From Vibrio qingdaonensis (GTDB lineage Bacteria; Pseudomonadota; Gammaproteobacteria; Enterobacterales; Vibrionaceae): DNA of 64,000 nt. Each line of letters begins with the position of its first letter. Position 1 is the first letter of the stretch. A program made the position numbers and the translations under genes. Location: positions 1 to 64,000 of the forward strand of contig NZ_JAKRRY010000012.1 of the NCBI RefSeq assembly GCF_026191675.1, written 5' to 3'. Below, in pieces: positions 50,739 through 60,489 of this stretch. A model generated the notes under the pieces. The model was given only the letters and a program-made list of their open reading frames with translations, made no database searches and was not told the origin of the DNA.

Positions 50739-52286
50739 TTACAAGAATGCAGGGATTCCGTACTGACCTTCTAGCATACCGACAGCAAGCATTGCTACCA
50801 AACATACGACGAATACGCCAACAGGGATCACGATTTTGTCTACAAAAGATAGACGAGATGCACGCTCTTTGTCACCAATGAGTCCATTATTATCTAGGAA
50901 CATGGTGAGTGCCCAAGCTAGAACAGGGTTAGCAACCACAGCGGCAAAGATACAGATACCGGCCGCTTGCGAGTCTTTAGTTTCTCTTACCATCTGCATG
51001 CCGGCTTCAAGTAGCGGAAGGAATACACCTACCAACAACGCAACCCGCATAACAGGAGGCCATACCGCAACGTCCATTGGGAAGCCAAGGATTGCTACGA
51101 TGATACATAAAGAACCAAGTAGAATCGCACCCGCTGGGATAGGACGCTTAGCGATAGCTGCTGGGATCATATAAGTACCCCACGATGATGTGATGTTACC
51201 ACCACCAACCGCTGTACCGACCATTTGACGAACCGAACACATAGTCATTGTGTCATCAACGTCCATCAGTACTTTTTCAGTCTTACGTGGGTAGTTAAGC
51301 TCTTGGAAGATACGGTGACCTAGGAAGTCAGGCGACCACATAGCAACGGCTAGGATTGCAAATGGAAGAGATGCAATGAAGTGCTGCAGATTTGGAAGAC
51401 CAAGCATCCAACCTTCAGTTTCGCTGCCCCACCAGTAAACAGGGTTTAGATTCGGAAGACCCATTTCAGTTTCAAACGTCAGGTCGAAACCAGCACCTAG
51501 ACCAAGCGCAATTAGAAGTCCGGTAACGGCACACACTGGGATCGCTAACCAACGCATGTTGATCTTAGCAAGGTAAGCGTAAACGGCGATATTGATACCA
51601 AGCACAATCAGACCAACATAACCCATGCTGCCCGCATCAACCGTTGCAGATTGAAGACCGACTGCCCATTCTTGAATTGAACCAATTTGGCTCATGGTTC
51701 CGGTAAAACCTAAGAAAATGAGCAAGCCACCGGCAGTACCTTGAGAGGTGAGGTTAACCAGTTTTGACCCGCCCTTAAAATAGCTTAAGAGCAAACCAAA
51801 CACACCAAGAAGGATTGCTAGCGCAAGTGGGTGAGCGCCCGCAAGTGCAATTGAACCAATCAGAGGAATCATTGGGCCGTGGTTACCGGCTAAGTTGGCT
51901 CTTGGGTTAAAAAAGCCAGAAGCGAGAATACAGAATAGCAAGGCAGGGATAAGCATCTCTACACGAGCGACTTCGATGGCAAATTCTTTACCAAGGTTCA
52001 CGTGGTCCCATGCTGCGGTTAAACCATCAGCCCAAGACATCATTACCGCAGAATACATTGCGATAATACCAATAGTACCTGCCAAGGCAGGTACTAAATC
52101 TTCGAGTTCAAAACGGAAATCACGGCCAGGAAGGTTTAATCCATAGCGGCGTGGCTTCATGATTTGAAGTTCGTGGTCTAGGTATTCAGAGCGGCTGGCA
52201 AACTCAGAAGCAGGACGATGAAGCTCTTGATAGCTTTTGGTCTCAATATCTGAATCAGAATGCGCTTTATTGACGGCGTCTGACAT
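50739..52286 (-). CDS. DUF3360-family membrane protein (permease-like)
   Basis: This 515-residue polytopic protein has a soluble N-terminus (about 1-60, with YQELHRPASEFASRSEYLDH) and about 12 hydrophobic segments. I recognise the Vibrio-enriched DUF3360 family, which has the look of a uracil/xanthine or sulphate permease-type carrier; conserved stretches include NPRANLAGNHGPMIPLIGSI and SVRQMVGTAVGGGNITSSWG. It is far longer than FocA (about 280 residues) and lacks its fold. Substrate is unknown. It lies upstream of pflB, but a terminator separates them. Confidence 0.75.
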   Translation of the reverse strand: MSDAVNKAHSDSDIETKSYQELHRPASEFASRSEYLDHELQIMKPRRYGLNLPGRDFRFELEDLVPALAGTIGIIAMYSAVMMSWADGLTAAWDHVNLGKEFAIEVARVEMLIPALLFCILASGFFNPRANLAGNHGPMIPLIGSIALAGAHPLALAILLGVFGLLLSYFKGGSKLVNLTSQGTAGGLLIFLGFTGTMSQIGSIQEWAVGLQSATVDAGSMGYVGLIVLGINIAVYAYLAKINMRWLAIPVCAVTGLLIALGLGAGFDLTFETEMGLPNLNPVYWWGSETEGWMLGLPNLQHFIASLPFAILAVAMWSPDFLGHRIFQELNYPRKTEKVLMDVDDTMTMCSVRQMVGTAVGGGNITSSWGTYMIPAAIAKRPIPAGAILLGSLCIIVAILGFPMDVAVWPPVMRVALLVGVFLPLLEAGMQMVRETKDSQAAGICIFAAVVANPVLAWALTMFLDNNGLIGDKERASRLSFVDKIVIPVGVFVVCLVAMLAVGMLEGQYGIPAFL

Positions 52287-52724
52287 AGATTCCTCATATA
52301 TAAAAAGTTAGTCGTTTGGTGTTTTAGTCGTTTGGCTTGATAGAAGAATACATTCGCTGAATATGAAAATGGATACTTGCACGCGACTCGCGTGCTTAAG
52401 AATAGACGATATCCATTGGTAATAGGCGAATTATTCGTGCTATATCAATGGAGCTGAGTCTAGCAAGCAACGCTAACAGCTTGATTGATCTTGATCACTT
52501 TAAGAAATAATGTGAAAGAAAATTACAATCGGCGTGTGAATCTGCGCACTTGGTTAACATTCACCGTAAGTCAATTTCATAACTTAACAATATGAGTCAG
52601 GTTTACTAAGTCGAAGTGAAAATAAACGCAAAATAATCTCGTCATTTGGCATATTCCTTGCTTTATATCAGGTAATAGAACGGCATGGCAGCGCTTTGCC
52701 GCACAAAAAATCAGCTAGGAAAGA
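52287..52724. promoter_or_regulatory. 438-bp region between the DUF3360 and lipoprotein genes, with an FNR-like box
   Basis: No gene is supported here. TTGATCTTGATCAC at 52485-52498 differs by one base from the FNR consensus and lies about 200 bp upstream of the divergent DUF3360 gene. It would fit anaerobic control of that transporter-like gene, or of the lipoprotein gene about 230 bp on the other side. AGGAAAG at 52717-52723 is the ribosome-binding site of the lipoprotein frame that starts at 52725/52728. Confidence 0.4.
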
Positions 52725-52744
52725 ATGATGAAAAAAAGAGTAAT

Positions 52745-52772
52745 GTTGCCGCTTGTTGCCGCTTGTTGCCGC
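52745..52772 (+). repeat. 10-bp tandem repeat (2.8 copies) inside a signal-peptide coding region
   Basis: Units GTTGCCGCTT occupy 52745-52754 and 52755-52764, followed by a partial third (52765-52772). One copy more or fewer changes the reading frame. With one copy removed, the ATG at 52728 runs in frame into the downstream open frame and yields an ideal lipoprotein signal (MKKRVMLPLVAAISTAMVGC). As it stands, the frame from that ATG ends at a stop at 52863-52865. Confidence 0.85.
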
Positions 52773-54306
52773 GATTTCTACAGCAATGGTTGGGTGTGGC
52801 GGTGGAGGCGGTGGAGGTTCAAATCCAGGGCCGTCACCAACTATATATACCGTATCATTCGTTAAGCTTGAGAGAAACTTGGGGAAAAATATTCCTGCGA
52901 CTTGCGCAATATATGGTGAGTATGAACAACCTTCGGTCGTTACGAATATGCTCAGTGCGATGGATGCTGCTGACGATAAAACGTATGTTTACGGCGTTAT
53001 TGCGGATAGTAATTTTAATGTTCTCATTCATGATAAAAACGGAAAGATAACGGATAAATCGAGTTATAGGCCAGATGGGAATGGCCAAATAAGACTCAAT
53101 ATGTCTAATGTTCCCACTGATGGATACCTGACTATCGAAGAGGAAAATGGCACAACTGTCGATGACTTAGCTGTTCACTCTGTGTCAATACACAGAGATC
53201 TTATTACAAATATGACTATCGCAGTTAGAAACAATCAGCACTCATCGAATAAATGTGTCACTGGTAGTGGCGACGACTTATTTAGAAGTGCAACGCTTGA
53301 TGACACGGCCGCGTCAAATGTTGTAATTGTTGATACGACGAAAGGCTATCTATCAAGTGGGTCTCGCTTGGGTGAGAAGCTAAGCCATACTAGCTCTGCC
53401 CGTGATATTCCTATGGTTTCGAGAAACCCAAATGACCAGAGCGTATTATTAACAGCGTATTCTGAAAGTACAGAAAGTAGTGCAGGGAACGGTGAGTCTT
53501 CCCGTCTTACTGGTATGAATGGGTATGCGTTTGTTAAGTCAAACTCAATCTATTTTAACGGAAACTCTACTGGGAAAGACGCCGTTACAATGTTAGAAGT
53601 AAACACTCCGGAAGTTGACTTTAATATGAATGGTTTACGGACATTTAACGGTGGTCGGGTTGTCGTTCAGAATGATGGGGATCTATTTAAGTGGCAACCT
53701 ATATACCAAGATAGTAGTTCTTATGTTTATGCAGACGATGCTTCGGTAAAAAAATGGGCTTTAGACGTAGACGGCATTACAAATAATAGTTGGAAGTATA
53801 GTGGTCTTTACGCTCTAAATGGAACAAGCACTACGATTACAATACCACCACATGGTCTTAAAACTGAACTTTCAGTTTCGACGTGTTCTAGTTCTACTTA
53901 TGGGTACTGTTTTGTACAGGCTTCTTTTGATGCAGCCTACAAGCTAGCGCGTTATCAAATTCGTACCCAGACAACTAATGCTCGCCCGTTTAGCCAAACT
54001 ATATACAGTGATGCTAGTGATAGTCAGCCGATGATGGAGCCGTCAAACAGTAATGTATCGATTAATTATAATATGAATACTGATATTGTAGAAATTTCGA
54101 TGCTGGCAACGTCGATTGTCTCATCCGATGTTGGACAATTCTTCATGGAAAACCATACTGATTACGAAAAAATGACTGACTTGTATGACTTCCAGTCTGA
54201 TGAGTTTATAGATTATACAGGCGTCGTTCCTTTGTTTAGCGGTGCGATTAAATCTTATGATCGTGTGATGAGCGGAGAGCTTACTCAAATCCAAGGACGA
54301 AATTAA
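52753..54306 (+). CDS. Large lipoprotein of unknown function, out of frame with its start
   Basis: The open frame (517 residues from a TTG) begins inside a lipoprotein signal peptide and passes Cys at MVGC, then a seven-Gly tract, SNPGPSPT and a long beta-rich body. I recognise no domain. The proper start, ATG 52725/52728 with AGGAAAG, is one base out of frame because of the 10-bp repeat, so the gene is probably switched off in this sequence. The body has paired cysteines (for example CVTGSGDD and STCSSSTYGYC). Codon use is more AT-rich than in the neighbours, with many ATA codons, suggesting horizontal acquisition. It has its own terminator. It could be an adhesin or surface antigen, but that is a guess. 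Confidence 0.7.
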   Translation: MLPLVAAISTAMVGCGGGGGGGSNPGPSPTIYTVSFVKLERNLGKNIPATCAIYGEYEQPSVVTNMLSAMDAADDKTYVYGVIADSNFNVLIHDKNGKITDKSSYRPDGNGQIRLNMSNVPTDGYLTIEEENGTTVDDLAVHSVSIHRDLITNMTIAVRNNQHSSNKCVTGSGDDLFRSATLDDTAASNVVIVDTTKGYLSSGSRLGEKLSHTSSARDIPMVSRNPNDQSVLLTAYSESTESSAGNGESSRLTGMNGYAFVKSNSIYFNGNSTGKDAVTMLEVNTPEVDFNMNGLRTFNGGRVVVQNDGDLFKWQPIYQDSSSYVYADDASVKKWALDVDGITNNSWKYSGLYALNGTSTTITIPPHGLKTELSVSTCSSSTYGYCFVQASFDAAYKLARYQIRTQTTNARPFSQTIYSDASDSQPMMEPSNSNVSINYNMNTDIVEISMLATSIVSSDVGQFFMENHTDYEKMTDLYDFQSDEFIDYTGVVPLFSGAIKSYDRVMSGELTQIQGRN

Positions 54307-54830
54307 TTATATCCCACAAGTACAAAGCCTTTTTTCAGAGGCTTTGTACTTTTATATCATTGAACTATGACAAAGTTTGTTGATATTTCCCCCCTGAACT
54401 GATGACAGCTAACTATAAAACTAACTCCTTTTATAAGCGAAAGCGTTTCATTTTGAATTTTCCACTACACCAATAGCGACCAATTAGCTTAAATCTGTGA
54501 AAGGCATATTCTCATCCGGGACTCCCTCCTGAACACATGGCGAAATATATTGAAAAATAGGTACGCCTAAGGAGTGCAAGTGATCCCTTATGATTGTTCG
54601 CATGCTCTAAACATACTGATTTTAAGAGTCATCTTTTCAATGAAATGTAAAAAAGGTTGTTATATAGTGGTTTGATGTAGGATTGAGTGACACAGCTGTG
54701 GTGGAAGGATACACCCGCATTAGAGCGAGCTCTAGTCGGTGTGAAGCGACGGTGTTAAATCACATGAAGGTGAAGTTTTGAAGGTTGTAAAGGGAACAAT
54801 AACTCCGTTTTATGCCGTAGGGAGTAAGTG
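54307..54830. other. 524-bp region upstream of hisF
   Basis: After the lipoprotein terminator, this AT-rich stretch has no gene of normal size. I find no trace of hisA, which normally precedes hisF. A 23-codon frame (54687-54758, GTG start with AGGA four bases upstream) begins MTQLWWKDTPALERAL; it could be a leader peptide or a gene remnant. Near it are a palindrome CACAGCTGTG (54691-54700) and a short stem TAGAGC/GCTCTA (54721-54734). A promoter for hisF should lie here. Confidence 0.45.
54321..54354 (+). terminator. Terminator after the lipoprotein gene
   Basis: TACAAAGCCT (54321-54330) pairs perfectly with AGGCTTTGTA (54339-54348), with T residues in the loop and after the stem. Confidence 0.85.
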
Positions 54831-55604
54831 GTGCTAGCAAAAAGAATAATTCCTTGTTTGGATGTCAGAGATGGTCAGGTGGTAAAGGGCGTTCAGTTCC
54901 GCAACCATGAAGTCATCGGCGACATTGTTCCTCTGGCGGCGCGTTACGCCGAAGAGGGGGCTGATGAGCTGGTTTTTTATGATATTACCGCGTCAAGTGA
55001 CGGTCGCGTTGTGGATAAAAGCTGGGTGGCACGAGTTGCAGAAGTCATCGATATTCCATTTTGTGTGGCTGGTGGCATTAAGTCCGCGGAAGACGCGGCG
55101 CGTATTTTGGAGTTTGGTGCGGACAAAGTGTCAATCAACTCTCCTGCGTTGGCAAACCCTGGTTTGATAACTGAGCTCGCCGATAAGTTCGGTGTGCAGT
55201 GTATTGTTGTGGGTATTGATTCGTATTTTGATAAAGAGACGGGGAAATATCAGGTCTATCAGTTTACCGGAGATGAGTCTCGTACCAAAGCCACTCAATG
55301 GGAAACACGCGATTGGGTGCAAGAAGTTCAAAAACGTGGTGCCGGTGAAATTGTACTGAACATGATGAACCAAGACGGCGTACGCAGTGGCTATGATATT
55401 ACGCAACTCAATATGGTTCGTGAAGTGTGTAAGGTGCCATTGATTGCCTCGGGCGGTGCGGGTGCAATGGCGCACTTTGCTGAAGTCTATCAACAAACTA
55501 ATGTGGATGGTGCGCTGGCCGCTTCCGTTTTCCACAAGCAAATTATTAATATTGGTGAACTAAAACAGTATTTAGTTGGCCAAGGTGTGGAGATCCGATT
55601 ATGA
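54831..55604 (+). CDS. hisF: Imidazole glycerol phosphate synthase cyclase subunit
   Basis: This 257-residue TIM barrel (from GTG 54831, GGGAG six bases upstream) converts PRFAR plus HisH-derived ammonia to imidazole glycerol phosphate and AICAR. Catalytic Asp11 lies in [12 protein letters not shown], Asp130 in [10 protein letters not shown], and phosphate-binding loops include [11 protein letters not shown] and [15 protein letters not shown]. The start matches [15 protein letters not shown] of the family, so the GTG one codon earlier is less likely. Its stop overlaps hisIE (ATGA). HisH, its partner, is not encoded in this window. Confidence 0.96.
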   Translation: MLAKRIIPCLDVRDGQVVKGVQFRNHEVIGDIVPLAARYAEEGADELVFYDITASSDGRVVDKSWVARVAEVIDIPFCVAGGIKSAEDAARILEFGADKVSINSPALANPGLITELADKFGVQCIVVGIDSYFDKETGKYQVYQFTGDESRTKATQWETRDWVQEVQKRGAGEIVLNMMNQDGVRSGYDITQLNMVREVCKVPLIASGGAGAMAHFAEVYQQTNVDGALAASVFHKQIINIGELKQYLVGQGVEIRL

Positions 55605-56227
55605 GCGAAACAACAGCCACGCTAAACGAGCGTATTGACTGGGAAAAGATCGACGGAATGGTACCTGCGATTGTTCAGGATTTTCAGTCAAGTCAGGTAT
55701 TGATGATGGGCTATATGAACCCAGAGGCATTGGATAAAACGCTACAAACGCAACAGGTAACCTTTTTCTCGCGCACCAAGTCTCGTCTTTGGACTAAAGG
55801 TGAAACGTCGGGTAACGTATTACAGCTCAAATCGATGTCTTTAGACTGTGACAATGACACCTTATTGGTGAAAGTTGATCCTATCGGTCCTACTTGTCAT
55901 ACAGGAACCACAACGTGTTTCGATGCTGATCAGCAAGAAGAGTCACAAATGGTGTGGCTTCATCAACTTGAGCAGTTGCTCGCTGAACGAAAACATGCCG
56001 ATCCTGACTCCTCTTATACCGCAAGCCTCTATGCTAGTGGTACCAAGCGTATTTCGCAAAAAGTTGGCGAAGAAGGCGTTGAAGTCGCGCTTGCGGCAAC
56101 GTCGGGTGACAAGGCGGAGTTAGTCTGTGAATCTGCGGATTTGATTTATCATCTAATGGTTCTGCTTCAAGACCAAGGCCTATCAATGAACGATGTTATT
56201 AATAAGTTAAAAGAACGACATAAGTAA
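55601..56227 (+). CDS. hisI: Bifunctional phosphoribosyl-AMP cyclohydrolase / phosphoribosyl-ATP pyrophosphatase
   Basis: The 208-residue protein has two domains. HisI (about 15-115) has [42 protein letters not shown] and the zinc-binding cysteines in CHTGTTTCF. HisE (about 120-208) has [20 protein letters not shown] and [13 protein letters not shown]. It performs histidine steps 2 and 3. It overlaps hisF by 4 bp, the usual hisFI order at the end of the his operon. Here no other his gene is seen within 30 kb upstream. Confidence 0.96.
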   Translation: MSETTATLNERIDWEKIDGMVPAIVQDFQSSQVLMMGYMNPEALDKTLQTQQVTFFSRTKSRLWTKGETSGNVLQLKSMSLDCDNDTLLVKVDPIGPTCHTGTTTCFDADQQEESQMVWLHQLEQLLAERKHADPDSSYTASLYASGTKRISQKVGEEGVEVALAATSGDKAELVCESADLIYHLMVLLQDQGLSMNDVINKLKERHK

Positions 56228-56278
56228 CAGGTGTGATGTTTCTCAATAAGTCGTGATGGGCGAGTCAATATCATTAGC

Positions 56279-56332
56279 AGCGTAACCCATTAAAAAAGCC
56301 CTCTTCAGAGGGCTTTTTTAATGGGTTACGCT
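56279..56332. terminator. 54-bp perfect inverted repeat acting as terminator after hisI
   Basis: Arms of 26 bp (56279-56304 and 56307-56332) are exact inverse complements around a two-base TC centre. The inner part (AAAAAAGCCCTCT / AGAGGGCTTTTTT) is a typical intrinsic terminator usable from both sides. The outer 12 bp extend the stem well beyond what termination needs. It lies 52 bp beyond the hisI stop. Confidence 0.85.
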
Positions 56333-56443
56333 TCGTCTTAGCTAGTTTCATCCAGAAGAATGAATATCAGTCGCTATACCTTATAAGAAGGGGGGGTGGT
56401 GTGTATGTGTCTTCGAGAAATTAATGTCGGCGCGTCTAGTGCG

Positions 56444-56665
56444 CTATTTTGCCACGTCACCGTCTACAGGAGTGACGGAACTGGCGTGATAGCCCTTTGG
56501 GCCTTCTTCTACTTCGTAGGTGACTTGTTGTCCTGCTTTAAGGGTTCGGTACCCGTCCATGTGAATCGTTGAATAGTGTGCAAATATATCGTTGTCGCCG
56601 CCTTCTGGACAAATGAATCCAAATCCCTTGGCATTGTTAAACCATTTTACTGTACCTGTAGCCAT
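56444..56665 (-). CDS. cspD: Cold-shock domain protein CspD
   Basis: This 73-residue OB-fold nucleic-acid-binding protein has RNP1 KGFGFICP and RNP2 DIFAHYSTI. The acidic and Gly-rich tail (EVEEGPKGYHASSV) is closer to CspD than to CspA. CspD inhibits DNA replication in starved or stationary cells in Escherichia coli. GAGGG lies about 9 bases before the ATG at 56665; an upstream ATG at 56674 overlaps that site, so it is a poorer choice. It is divergent from clpS, the classic cspD-clpS-clpA arrangement. Confidence 0.94.
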   Translation of the reverse strand: MATGTVKWFNNAKGFGFICPEGGDNDIFAHYSTIHMDGYRTLKAGQQVTYEVEEGPKGYHASSVTPVDGDVAK

Positions 56666-57201
56666 GCTATACATCCCTCATGCATTTTACTGAAGTCATT
56701 CGAAGACACGGTTCACCACTTCACCGTCGACGCTTCTTTGTATGTGACCCAAATCCTTCCTCATCCACAAATCTTGCTCTAGGCGGTTATAAAACCCTGT
56801 AAGCCTTTTCCTATGAGCAAGGTTGAGACGAGACAAACTTGTTAAATTTTAGTCACTAATTAACCACTTTAGTCAATCATTAAACTTAGTCAATAAGAAT
56901 GTCGCATAAATAACCACATATTCTAAACATATGCACTTTGGTTTTAACAATCTCGCAAACTGGTGCTTTTGTTTAGATTTTGATGCTGTATTCTTAATAG
57001 AGGAGGAATTGTTTTTGCTACTTGGCTCATATGTGACACACATTAATAGCATTGTTTTGTTTGCAGCGATACAATTGGTGCATTAGTCTCTAATATAGAG
57101 ATGCTTTTCGAGTGTAAGCATAAAACGCCTTAACGATACTGGGTAATTTTGGGTTTATACAGTCTTTTGAATATTAACGAAAACTCTCAAACATTCTGGC
57201 C
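56666..57201. promoter_or_regulatory. 536-bp divergent cspD / clpS region
   Basis: The gap is long and AT-rich and holds no supported gene. It should include the cspD promoter with a long untranslated leader and the clpS promoter. clpS has no good ribosome-binding site before its ATG. I see no repeat or clear operator. Confidence 0.4.
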
Positions 57202-57522
57202 ATGAGTAAAAATTTTGAATGGGTGACTCCAGACTCAGACTTACTGGAGAAAGAAAAAACTAAGGTTAAGCCACCGGGTATGTACCATGTTGTACTTAAT
57301 AACGATGATTACACCCCGATGGACTTTGTTGTAGAAATCTTGGAACGCTTTTTTTCACTCAACGAAGATAAAGCGACGCAGGTGATGTTACAGGTACATT
57401 ATGACGGTAAGGCCGTCTGTGGAACGTATACATCCGAAGTCGCCGAAACGAAAGTTGCTCAAGTGACCATGTATTCAAGGGAAAATGAACATCCACTTTT
57501 GTGTACCATGGAAAAAGCCTAA
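57202..57522 (+). CDS. clpS: ClpS adaptor for the ClpA/P protease
   Basis: The 106-residue adaptor recognises N-degrons (Leu, Phe, Tyr, Trp) and delivers them to ClpAP. The substrate-binding pocket sequence NNDDYTPMDFVVEILERFF (about 33-51) includes Asn, Asp, Asp and Met of the family. The tail TSEVAETKVAQVTMYSRENEHPLLCTME is also typical. It precedes clpA by 41 bp in the same direction. Confidence 0.97.
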   Translation: MSKNFEWVTPDSDLLEKEKTKVKPPGMYHVVLNNDDYTPMDFVVEILERFFSLNEDKATQVMLQVHYDGKAVCGTYTSEVAETKVAQVTMYSRENEHPLLCTMEKA

Positions 57523-57563
57523 TTTTCGAATGAATGGCAGCTGTCATTCCTTAGGAGGTACTT

Positions 57564-59840
57564 ATGCTTAACAAAGAATTAGAATCGAGTCTCAACGGCG
57601 CATTTGCTCGTGCCCGTGATAAAAGACATGAATTCATGACCGTAGAGCATCTCCTTTTAGCTTTGTTGGAAAATGACTCGGCTAAAGAGGCTTTAACGGC
57701 TTGCAGCGCAAATCTTGATACCTTGCGTGAAGAGCTTGACGCATTCATTGACCAAACAACGCCACTCATCCCTGACAACGACGATACTCGTGAAACTCAA
57801 CCAACATTGAGTTTCCAGAGGGTATTACAGCGCGCAGTCTTTCACGTTCAGTCTTCTGGTCGCAGCGAAGTAACAGGGGCAAACGTATTAGTCGCTATTT
57901 TTAGTGAGCAAGAATCTCACGCCGCCTATTTATTGAAGAAAAATGATATCAGTCGCCTAGATATCGTTAACTTCATTTCTCACGGCATTACTAAAAATTC
58001 TGGCGCTTCAGACAATGAACCATCAAGCGGTTCATTAGGTGGTGGAAGTGAGCCTGTTGAAGATGCAAATGGCGAAGATCGCCTAGAAAATTTTGCAACT
58101 AATTTGAATCAAGTTGCCAAAGACGGCAACATCGATCCTCTTATTGGTCGTGATAAAGAGCTAGAACGTACCGTTCAAGTACTTTGTCGTCGTCGTAAGA
58201 ACAACCCATTACTTGTAGGTGAGGCCGGAGTAGGTAAAACCGCTATTGCAGAAGGCCTTGCATGGCGCATTGTTGAAGGTCTGGTGCCGGATGTTATTGA
58301 AAACTGTGTTATTTACTCGCTCGATATCGGTTCATTATTGGCGGGCACGAAATATCGTGGTGATTTTGAAAAGCGTTTTAAAGCCATTTTGAAACAGCTT
58401 GAAAAAGAAGACGACGCCATTCTCTTTATCGATGAAATTCATACTATCATTGGTGCTGGCGCTGCGTCGGGCGGTCAAGTTGACGCGGCTAACCTGATTA
58501 AGCCGTTGCTGAGCAGCGGAAAATTGCGTTGTATTGGGTCAACGACGTACCAAGAGTACAGCAATATTTTTGATAAAGAGCGTGCCTTGTCCCGTCGCTT
58601 CCAAAAAATTGATGTGGTTGAGCCTTCTCTAGACGACACCACTAAAATTCTTATTGGTTTGAAACCTAAGTATGAAGCCCACCACGAAGTTCGTTATACC
58701 AATAAGGCGCTTCGCGCGGCGGTAGAACTTTCGGCGAAATACATTAATGAACGTCATTTACCAGATAAAGCCATTGATGTTATCGATGAGGCTGGTGCCC
58801 GTAGCCGACTTGTCCCTGCGAGCCGCCGTAAGAAAACGGTTGGCGTTGCTGATATTGAGTCTATGGTCGCTAAAATGGCGCGTATTCCGGAAAAATCCGT
58901 GTCATCGTCAGACAAAGATATTCTGCAAAACCTTGATGAAAAAATGAAGATGCTGGTATTTGGTCAAGATAAAGCCATCGATGTATTGTCAGAAGCCATT
59001 AAGATGACGCGTGCTGGATTGGGGAACGATGAACGGCCTGTCGGTTCTTTCTTGTTTGCTGGTCCGACAGGGGTCGGTAAAACAGAAGTCACGGTGCAGT
59101 TGTCTAAACTTCTAGGCATTGAATTACTTAGATTTGATATGTCAGAATACGGCGAGCGCCATTCTGTGAGTCGCTTAATCGGAGCCCCTCCAGGTTACGT
59201 GGGCTATGATCAAGGCGGGCTATTGACGGATGCGGTGATTAAGCACCCACATTCGGTTGTCTTGCTTGATGAGATTGAAAAAGCCCATCCAGATATTTTT
59301 AACTTGCTATTACAGGTAATGGATAATGGTACGCTGACCGATAACAATGGTCGTAAAGCCGACTTCCGTAATGTCATTTTGGTTATGACCAGTAATGCCG
59401 GTGTCTCTGAGACTGAAAAGAAATCCATTGGTTTGATTCAGCAAGATCACAAACCAGATGCGATGGGCGCGATCAAACGCGTCTTTACGCCGGAGTTCCG
59501 AAACCGTCTTGATGGCATTATCTGGTTCAATAGCTTGGATGATACCGTGATTCACCAAGTCGTCGACAAGTTCATTGTTGAGCTTCAAGCGCAGCTTGAT
59601 TCTCGTGGCGTATCGTTAGAAGTCTCCGCTGAGGCTCGTGATTGGCTTGCGCTGAAAGGTTACGACAAGACAATGGGCGCACGTCCAATGGGCCGTGTTG
59701 TCCAAGACAAGCTGAAGAAACCGTTAGCAAATGAATTGCTCTTTGGTTCACTGGTTGATGGTGGTACGGTTAAGGTTGGCTTGAAAGATGACGACCTAAC
59801 GTTCGAGTATATTGGCTCTAAGGAAGAAGTGCTTCATTAG
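57564..59840 (+). CDS. clpA: ATP-dependent Clp protease ATPase ClpA
   Basis: This 758-residue AAA+ unfoldase has an N-terminal repeat domain (about 1-140), D1 with Walker [16 protein letters not shown] (near 218), and D2 with Walker [15 protein letters not shown] (near 499). The ClpP-docking IGL loop is present as KKSIGLIQ (about 617). It lacks the ClpB middle coiled coil. GGAGG precedes the ATG. It partners ClpP (not encoded here) and ClpS. Confidence 0.98.
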   Translation: MLNKELESSLNGAFARARDKRHEFMTVEHLLLALLENDSAKEALTACSANLDTLREELDAFIDQTTPLIPDNDDTRETQPTLSFQRVLQRAVFHVQSSGRSEVTGANVLVAIFSEQESHAAYLLKKNDISRLDIVNFISHGITKNSGASDNEPSSGSLGGGSEPVEDANGEDRLENFATNLNQVAKDGNIDPLIGRDKELERTVQVLCRRRKNNPLLVGEAGVGKTAIAEGLAWRIVEGLVPDVIENCVIYSLDIGSLLAGTKYRGDFEKRFKAILKQLEKEDDAILFIDEIHTIIGAGAASGGQVDAANLIKPLLSSGKLRCIGSTTYQEYSNIFDKERALSRRFQKIDVVEPSLDDTTKILIGLKPKYEAHHEVRYTNKALRAAVELSAKYINERHLPDKAIDVIDEAGARSRLVPASRRKKTVGVADIESMVAKMARIPEKSVSSSDKDILQNLDEKMKMLVFGQDKAIDVLSEAIKMTRAGLGNDERPVGSFLFAGPTGVGKTEVTVQLSKLLGIELLRFDMSEYGERHSVSRLIGAPPGYVGYDQGGLLTDAVIKHPHSVVLLDEIEKAHPDIFNLLLQVMDNGTLTDNNGRKADFRNVILVMTSNAGVSETEKKSIGLIQQDHKPDAMGAIKRVFTPEFRNRLDGIIWFNSLDDTVIHQVVDKFIVELQAQLDSRGVSLEVSAEARDWLALKGYDKTMGARPMGRVVQDKLKKPLANELLFGSLVDGGTVKVGLKDDDLTFEYIGSKEEVLH

Positions 59841-59886
59841 CCATAAGGTACTGATTCTTCCTGATATAGGATGAAACTGTAGTGAT

Positions 59887-59916
59887 AAAGCGTGCGATTT
59901 CTCGCACGCTTTTTTA
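59887..59916 (+). terminator. Terminator after clpA
   Basis: AGCGTGCGA (59889-59897) pairs with TCGCACGCT (59902-59910) around TTTC, followed by a T run. Confidence 0.9.
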
Positions 59917-60137
59917 TTGCCTACGGATAGCGATTAGTGATTATTTAAAGTGGTGGCCTATGGTGAGCAATAATACCGAAGACAGTGGTAGTTGTGACAG
60001 CGGTAAGGAGGCATAAGCTGACTTCTCTGCGGGTGTTAAGGCTTATGCAGTAGCTCGCGAGTGAGTGATAAATGTGCGTGAGGTATAACGTGGCCGAAAT
60101 GTTGGTTTTGGCGTCATTATTGGCAAGCAAATAGCCA

Positions 60138-60168
60138 CAAAAAACGGAGCCTAAGCTCCGTTTTTTTT
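60138..60168. terminator. Terminator after infA
   Basis: ACGGAGC and GCTCCGT, extended by A and T runs, form an inverted repeat around CTAA; it can act on both strands, mainly for minus-strand infA. Confidence 0.88.
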
Positions 60169-60189
60169 GTGTTCTGTTAAACGTAGAGA

Positions 60190-60435
<246 letters not shown>

Positions 60436-60489
60436 TTAACGGTCTGCATTGTGCCGTTAAAATCTTTATAAGTAAAGTTGTCGCGTATT

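Larger units (their letters stand above)
59841..60189. other. 349-bp region between clpA and infA
   Basis: Only terminators for the two flanking convergent genes are supported. The serine tRNA found here in enterobacteria (serW) is absent, and I see no tRNA-like fold. Confidence 0.6.

Noticed and set aside
50739..52286. FocA formate channel, expected before pflB
   Set aside because: The protein is nearly twice as long as FocA, with more helices, and matches the DUF3360 pattern instead.
52685..53050. 121-codon frame overlapping the lipoprotein start
   Set aside because: It lies in a third frame, lacks a ribosome-binding site and its content is explained by the lipoprotein gene.
54760..54800. 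Similarity of GAAGGTTGTAAAG to a 16S rRNA segment
   Set aside because: The match is only about ten bases and no flanking rRNA sequence is present.
59917..60137. tRNA-Ser expected between clpA and infA
   Set aside because: No cloverleaf or TTCGAATC-type T-loop could be found; only terminators are present.
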